Positions 61,975 through 64,000 of a stretch of DNA of 64,000 nucleotides are shown here, one piece after another (the stretch's first letter is position 1; every line of letters begins with the position of its first letter). A program made the position numbers and the translations under genes. This stretch comes from CAVVMA01 sp963830715 (GTDB lineage Bacteria; Desulfobacterota; Binatia; Binatales; Binataceae), in the NCBI GenBank assembly GCA_963830715.1, contig CAWHNS010000020.1:372001-436000 (forward strand), read 5' to 3'. A model generated the notes under the pieces. The model was not told the origin of the DNA and did no database searches. It saw nothing but the letters and a program-made list of their open reading frames with translations.

Positions 61975-63405
61975 TCATACTCCCGCCAGTTTGCGCGCGT
62001 AGGCCGCGACTGATTTGAAATCGTACTCGCGATAGGCCTGCAGTTTTTCGGCCTCGAATCCGCCCTCGGCGTGAACCGCGAGCACTTCCTGGTATCCGCC
62101 GAAGTCGGAAGCGGTAAGGTCGCCGATGAGATTGATTAGCCTGAGCCGCTGCTCCGCGTCGAATCCCTGCTTTCCGCCCATGTACCTGAGCACGTAATTG
62201 CGGGTCGCCTCGCTGGTGAGATCTTCCGCGGCGGGAGCCGTGACCAGCAGGCCGCCCGCGAGATCCTGCACGACTTGCACCGCCTGATGGTAATTGTGGG
62301 CGAAGTGGTATTTCGCGACGTTGGTCAGCAGCGTGTTGGGCACCGCGACTCCTTCCTCGATCGTGCACGATGCGGCCGCATGCTCGATTAGCCCGCGCAC
62401 GGTGGTGTGGTATGCCGCCAGATGGGTGAGCTTGTCGCGGACATGGCCGGCGCTGAGCACGCCGTTGGCCTCCGCGACTGCGTATCCGGCGCCGGCGAGC
62501 AGCTCCAGCAGCGGGAGCTTGTAGGAGACTGCGGTGAAGCGATGGAACCGCACGAAGGTCAGCGCGAGCAGCCCGGCGAACTCGATTTCGCCCTGCAGAA
62601 ACACGCGCTCCCTGGGCACGAATACGTCGTCGAACACCGTCAGCGTCTCCATCATCTTGTGCCGCGCGCTTATCGGATGCTCGAACGGATCCTTGGACGC
62701 GCTGCCGTGAGCGCTCGCGATCAGCTTCAGCCCCGGCGTGGCGATCGGCAGCGCAAAGGCGACCGCGTAGGCGCGGTCTTCGAGCCTCATCGCGCGCGTC
62801 GGGAGCACGATCACCTCGTTGGTGTTGGTCGAAACCGAGGTATGGACCTTGGCGCCGCGCACCACGATTCCGTCGGGACGCTCCTCCACAATGCGCAGGT
62901 AGTAGTCGGGATGATCCTGCGCGGAGGGTCCGAGCGACCGATCGCCCTTGACGTCGGTCTGCGCCACCGCGACCGCGAGATCGTTGTCGCGGCAGAAGCG
63001 GTGATACTTGTCGATCCGTTCGCGATACTGGGGCAGGCCCGCGGCCGCCATCTTCGCGCCGATGATGTGGAGCGCGAAAAGCGCGTCGCTCCCGATCTCC
63101 TTGATCAGCACGACCAGCGTGGCGCCTTCGCGCGTCGAGGCCGCGATCAGGCGGCTCCGAAGCCGCAAGTCCTCGGCGTCGCGCGGCAGGCGGTAGTAGC
63201 GGCTGTAAAGATCGCCGCCGTCGCTGACTACCGCCAGTTCGCGGAAGCGCGGATCGTCCGCCATCCGGTAGTCGATCGATGCGTGTTCCACCGCGATGCC
63301 GATCACCGGATGCGTGGTCACATCGGCGACCCTCTCCCCGCGAAAGAAGACCGCCCGGCCGTCGCGCAGCGAACGCTTGTATTGCTCGGCGCTTCGAAGT
63401 CCCAT
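61975..63405 (-). CDS. 4-hydroxyphenylacetate 3-hydroxylase / 4-hydroxybutyryl-CoA dehydratase family flavoenzyme
   Basis: 476 aa. AEQYKRSLRDGRAVFFRGER, VAQTDVKGDRSLGPSAQDHP, VVRGAKVHTSVSTNTNEVIV, FDDVFVPRERVFLQGEIEFA place it in PF11794/PF03241. The 4Fe-4S Cys ligands of the CoA dehydratase are not seen: the segment FVRFHRFTAVSYKL keeps His but has no Cys. It is therefore closer to the FADH2-dependent monooxygenases, which need a flavin reductase partner (candidates at 2202 or 5168). Confidence 0.87.
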   Translation of the reverse strand: MGLRSAEQYKRSLRDGRAVFFRGERVADVTTHPVIGIAVEHASIDYRMADDPRFRELAVVSDGGDLYSRYYRLPRDAEDLRLRSRLIAASTREGATLVVLIKEIGSDALFALHIIGAKMAAAGLPQYRERIDKYHRFCRDNDLAVAVAQTDVKGDRSLGPSAQDHPDYYLRIVEERPDGIVVRGAKVHTSVSTNTNEVIVLPTRAMRLEDRAYAVAFALPIATPGLKLIASAHGSASKDPFEHPISARHKMMETLTVFDDVFVPRERVFLQGEIEFAGLLALTFVRFHRFTAVSYKLPLLELLAGAGYAVAEANGVLSAGHVRDKLTHLAAYHTTVRGLIEHAAASCTIEEGVAVPNTLLTNVAKYHFAHNYHQAVQVVQDLAGGLLVTAPAAEDLTSEATRNYVLRYMGGKQGFDAEQRLRLINLIGDLTASDFGGYQEVLAVHAEGGFEAEKLQAYREYDFKSVAAYARKLAGV

Positions 63406-63491
63406 AGCGCCCTATATTGTCGTCCGGCACGGTCGCGAGTCGAGCGCCATCTGTCATGCTCGCGCGTGGGAACGACAGAGGACACGCGAGC

Positions 63492-64000
63492 CTAGATGAT
63501 CTGCAGGTAGTCCCGATCCGGCAGCGCCGGGAAGAGAGCTGTCGGCAGAGTCTGATACCAATACGCAACCGATGCGATGTCGTCCTGCAAGGGCAGATAG
63601 GCCGCGCCCCGGCGCGGGTCGCCGCGCCATCCGAGCGCCTGGATCGTCACCTTGAGCTCGCGCCTGAAACGCACCGGATCGACGATGTGCCATCGGTACA
63701 TCCCGAAGCGCGTCTGCGAGTTGTAGAGCCCGTCGGGCCGGATAACCTGCGCGAGTCCGGCATATGGCGTCGTGAACTCGCGATAGCCGCCCTGCTCCTT
63801 GCCCAGGTCGAAATCGTACGATCCGCAGAAGTAGTCCTCGGTGCCGGTGCCGCAGATGGTCGGAAATTCGCGGTCGCCGTCGATATAGAACTTGATCTCG
63901 CCCTCGCCCCACCATCCGCAATTGTTCACTCCCCACGCCATGTAGGTGCCGACGTAGTGACCCTGTCCCCGCACGCCGTCGAGAATCGTATAGACCTGCT
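63492..64000 (-). CDS. DUF2961 family protein, C-terminal part (cut by window end)
   Basis: The last about 169 residues of a DUF2961 (PF11175) protein; the frame is open through the window edge (VYTILDGVRGQGHYVGTY upstream of the last visible Met). GWWGEGEIKFYIDGDREFPT, ICGTGTEDYFCGSYDF and RWHIVDPVRFRRELKVTIQA are diagnostic. The family is a beta-sandwich of unclear enzymatic role, seen in polysaccharide-related and GH172-type proteins. Confidence 0.88.
   Translation of the reverse strand, partial: QVYTILDGVRGQGHYVGTYMAWGVNNCGWWGEGEIKFYIDGDREFPTICGTGTEDYFCGSYDFDLGKEQGGYREFTTPYAGLAQVIRPDGLYNSQTRFGMYRWHIVDPVRFRRELKVTIQALGWRGDPRRGAAYLPLQDDIASVAYWYQTLPTALFPALPDRDYLQII

Overview
The window is a high-GC (by eye roughly 60-65%) bacterial chromosome segment. 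It resembles a free-living soil or subsurface member of the former Deltaproteobacteria, most plausibly a Binatia/Desulfobacterota_B type. That placement is inferred from the bactofilin-b'-b-delta-alpha-gamma-beta-epsilon ATP synthase order, two F420-type enzyme families, a P450, an HpaB-type flavoenzyme, and secreted proteins with (Thr-Pro)n linkers. No rRNA, tRNA or CRISPR array was recognised.

Layout. 0.2-13.4 kb: Fe-type alcohol dehydrogenase, L,D-transpeptidase, two flavin-reductase-like proteins, a secreted NHL-repeat protein, a GT2, TPR and PBP5-like genes, a 41-codon basic peptide, a zincin, an adenosine-specific kinase-like protein, a GST and a stand-alone Lon-N protein. 13.4-20.6 kb: bidirectional terminator, lipoprotein, MBL hydrolase, dodecin, GH13, alpha/beta hydrolase, a secreted beta-helix protein and an Fpg/Nei glycosylase. 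20.6-22.3 kb: EVE protein, HigBA-like toxin-antitoxin pair and a 44-aa lipoprotein. 22.6-27.6 kb: two tandem SurA-N/DsbA fusion proteins, then an SCP2-like gene and two tandem ferritin-like proteins. 27.6-29.06 kb: small accessory patch (IS1595-type transposase remnant, phage-type methyltransferase, Eco29kI-like nuclease fragment). 29.1-35.7 kb: ATP synthase operon led by bactofilin. 35.9-45 kb: mixed genes (F420 enzymes, PadR regulator with its operator, miaB, rhlE, epoxide hydrolase, msrA, TumA/TumE-like toxin-antitoxin pair, Usp). 44.9-57.1 kb: P450 followed by a long housekeeping run tsaD-rsmA-mutM-M20-pilD-tmk-holB-ricT-metG-methyltransferase-tatD. 57.1-64 kb: NnrU-like gene, an ECF sigma/Ogt-AdaZn operon, selenocysteine-encoding selD facing a DsbA-TusA pair, DJ-1-like and HpaB-like genes, and a partial DUF2961 gene.

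The strongest candidate for something new is 22.6-27.6 kb. Two consecutive tandem duplications each pair an intact catalytic protein with a downstream copy whose active site is erased. In the first pair the DsbA CPFC becomes SAFS. In the second, five of six diiron ligands are lost. The ferritin-like pair follows an SCP2-like lipid-binding gene and recalls active/inactive subunit pairs such as PaaA/PaaC. Second is an ECF sigma factor translationally coupled to an O6-alkylguanine methyltransferase that carries the Ada zinc domain at its C terminus. Third is selD with an in-frame UGA at the catalytic position and a hairpin directly behind it.

Caution: at least a dozen single-base frameshifts interrupt otherwise intact genes, including essential-type genes such as atpF, and several sit in short homopolymers. 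I read most of them as residual sequencing or assembly errors, not gene death. Such genes are given as one span with the break position.
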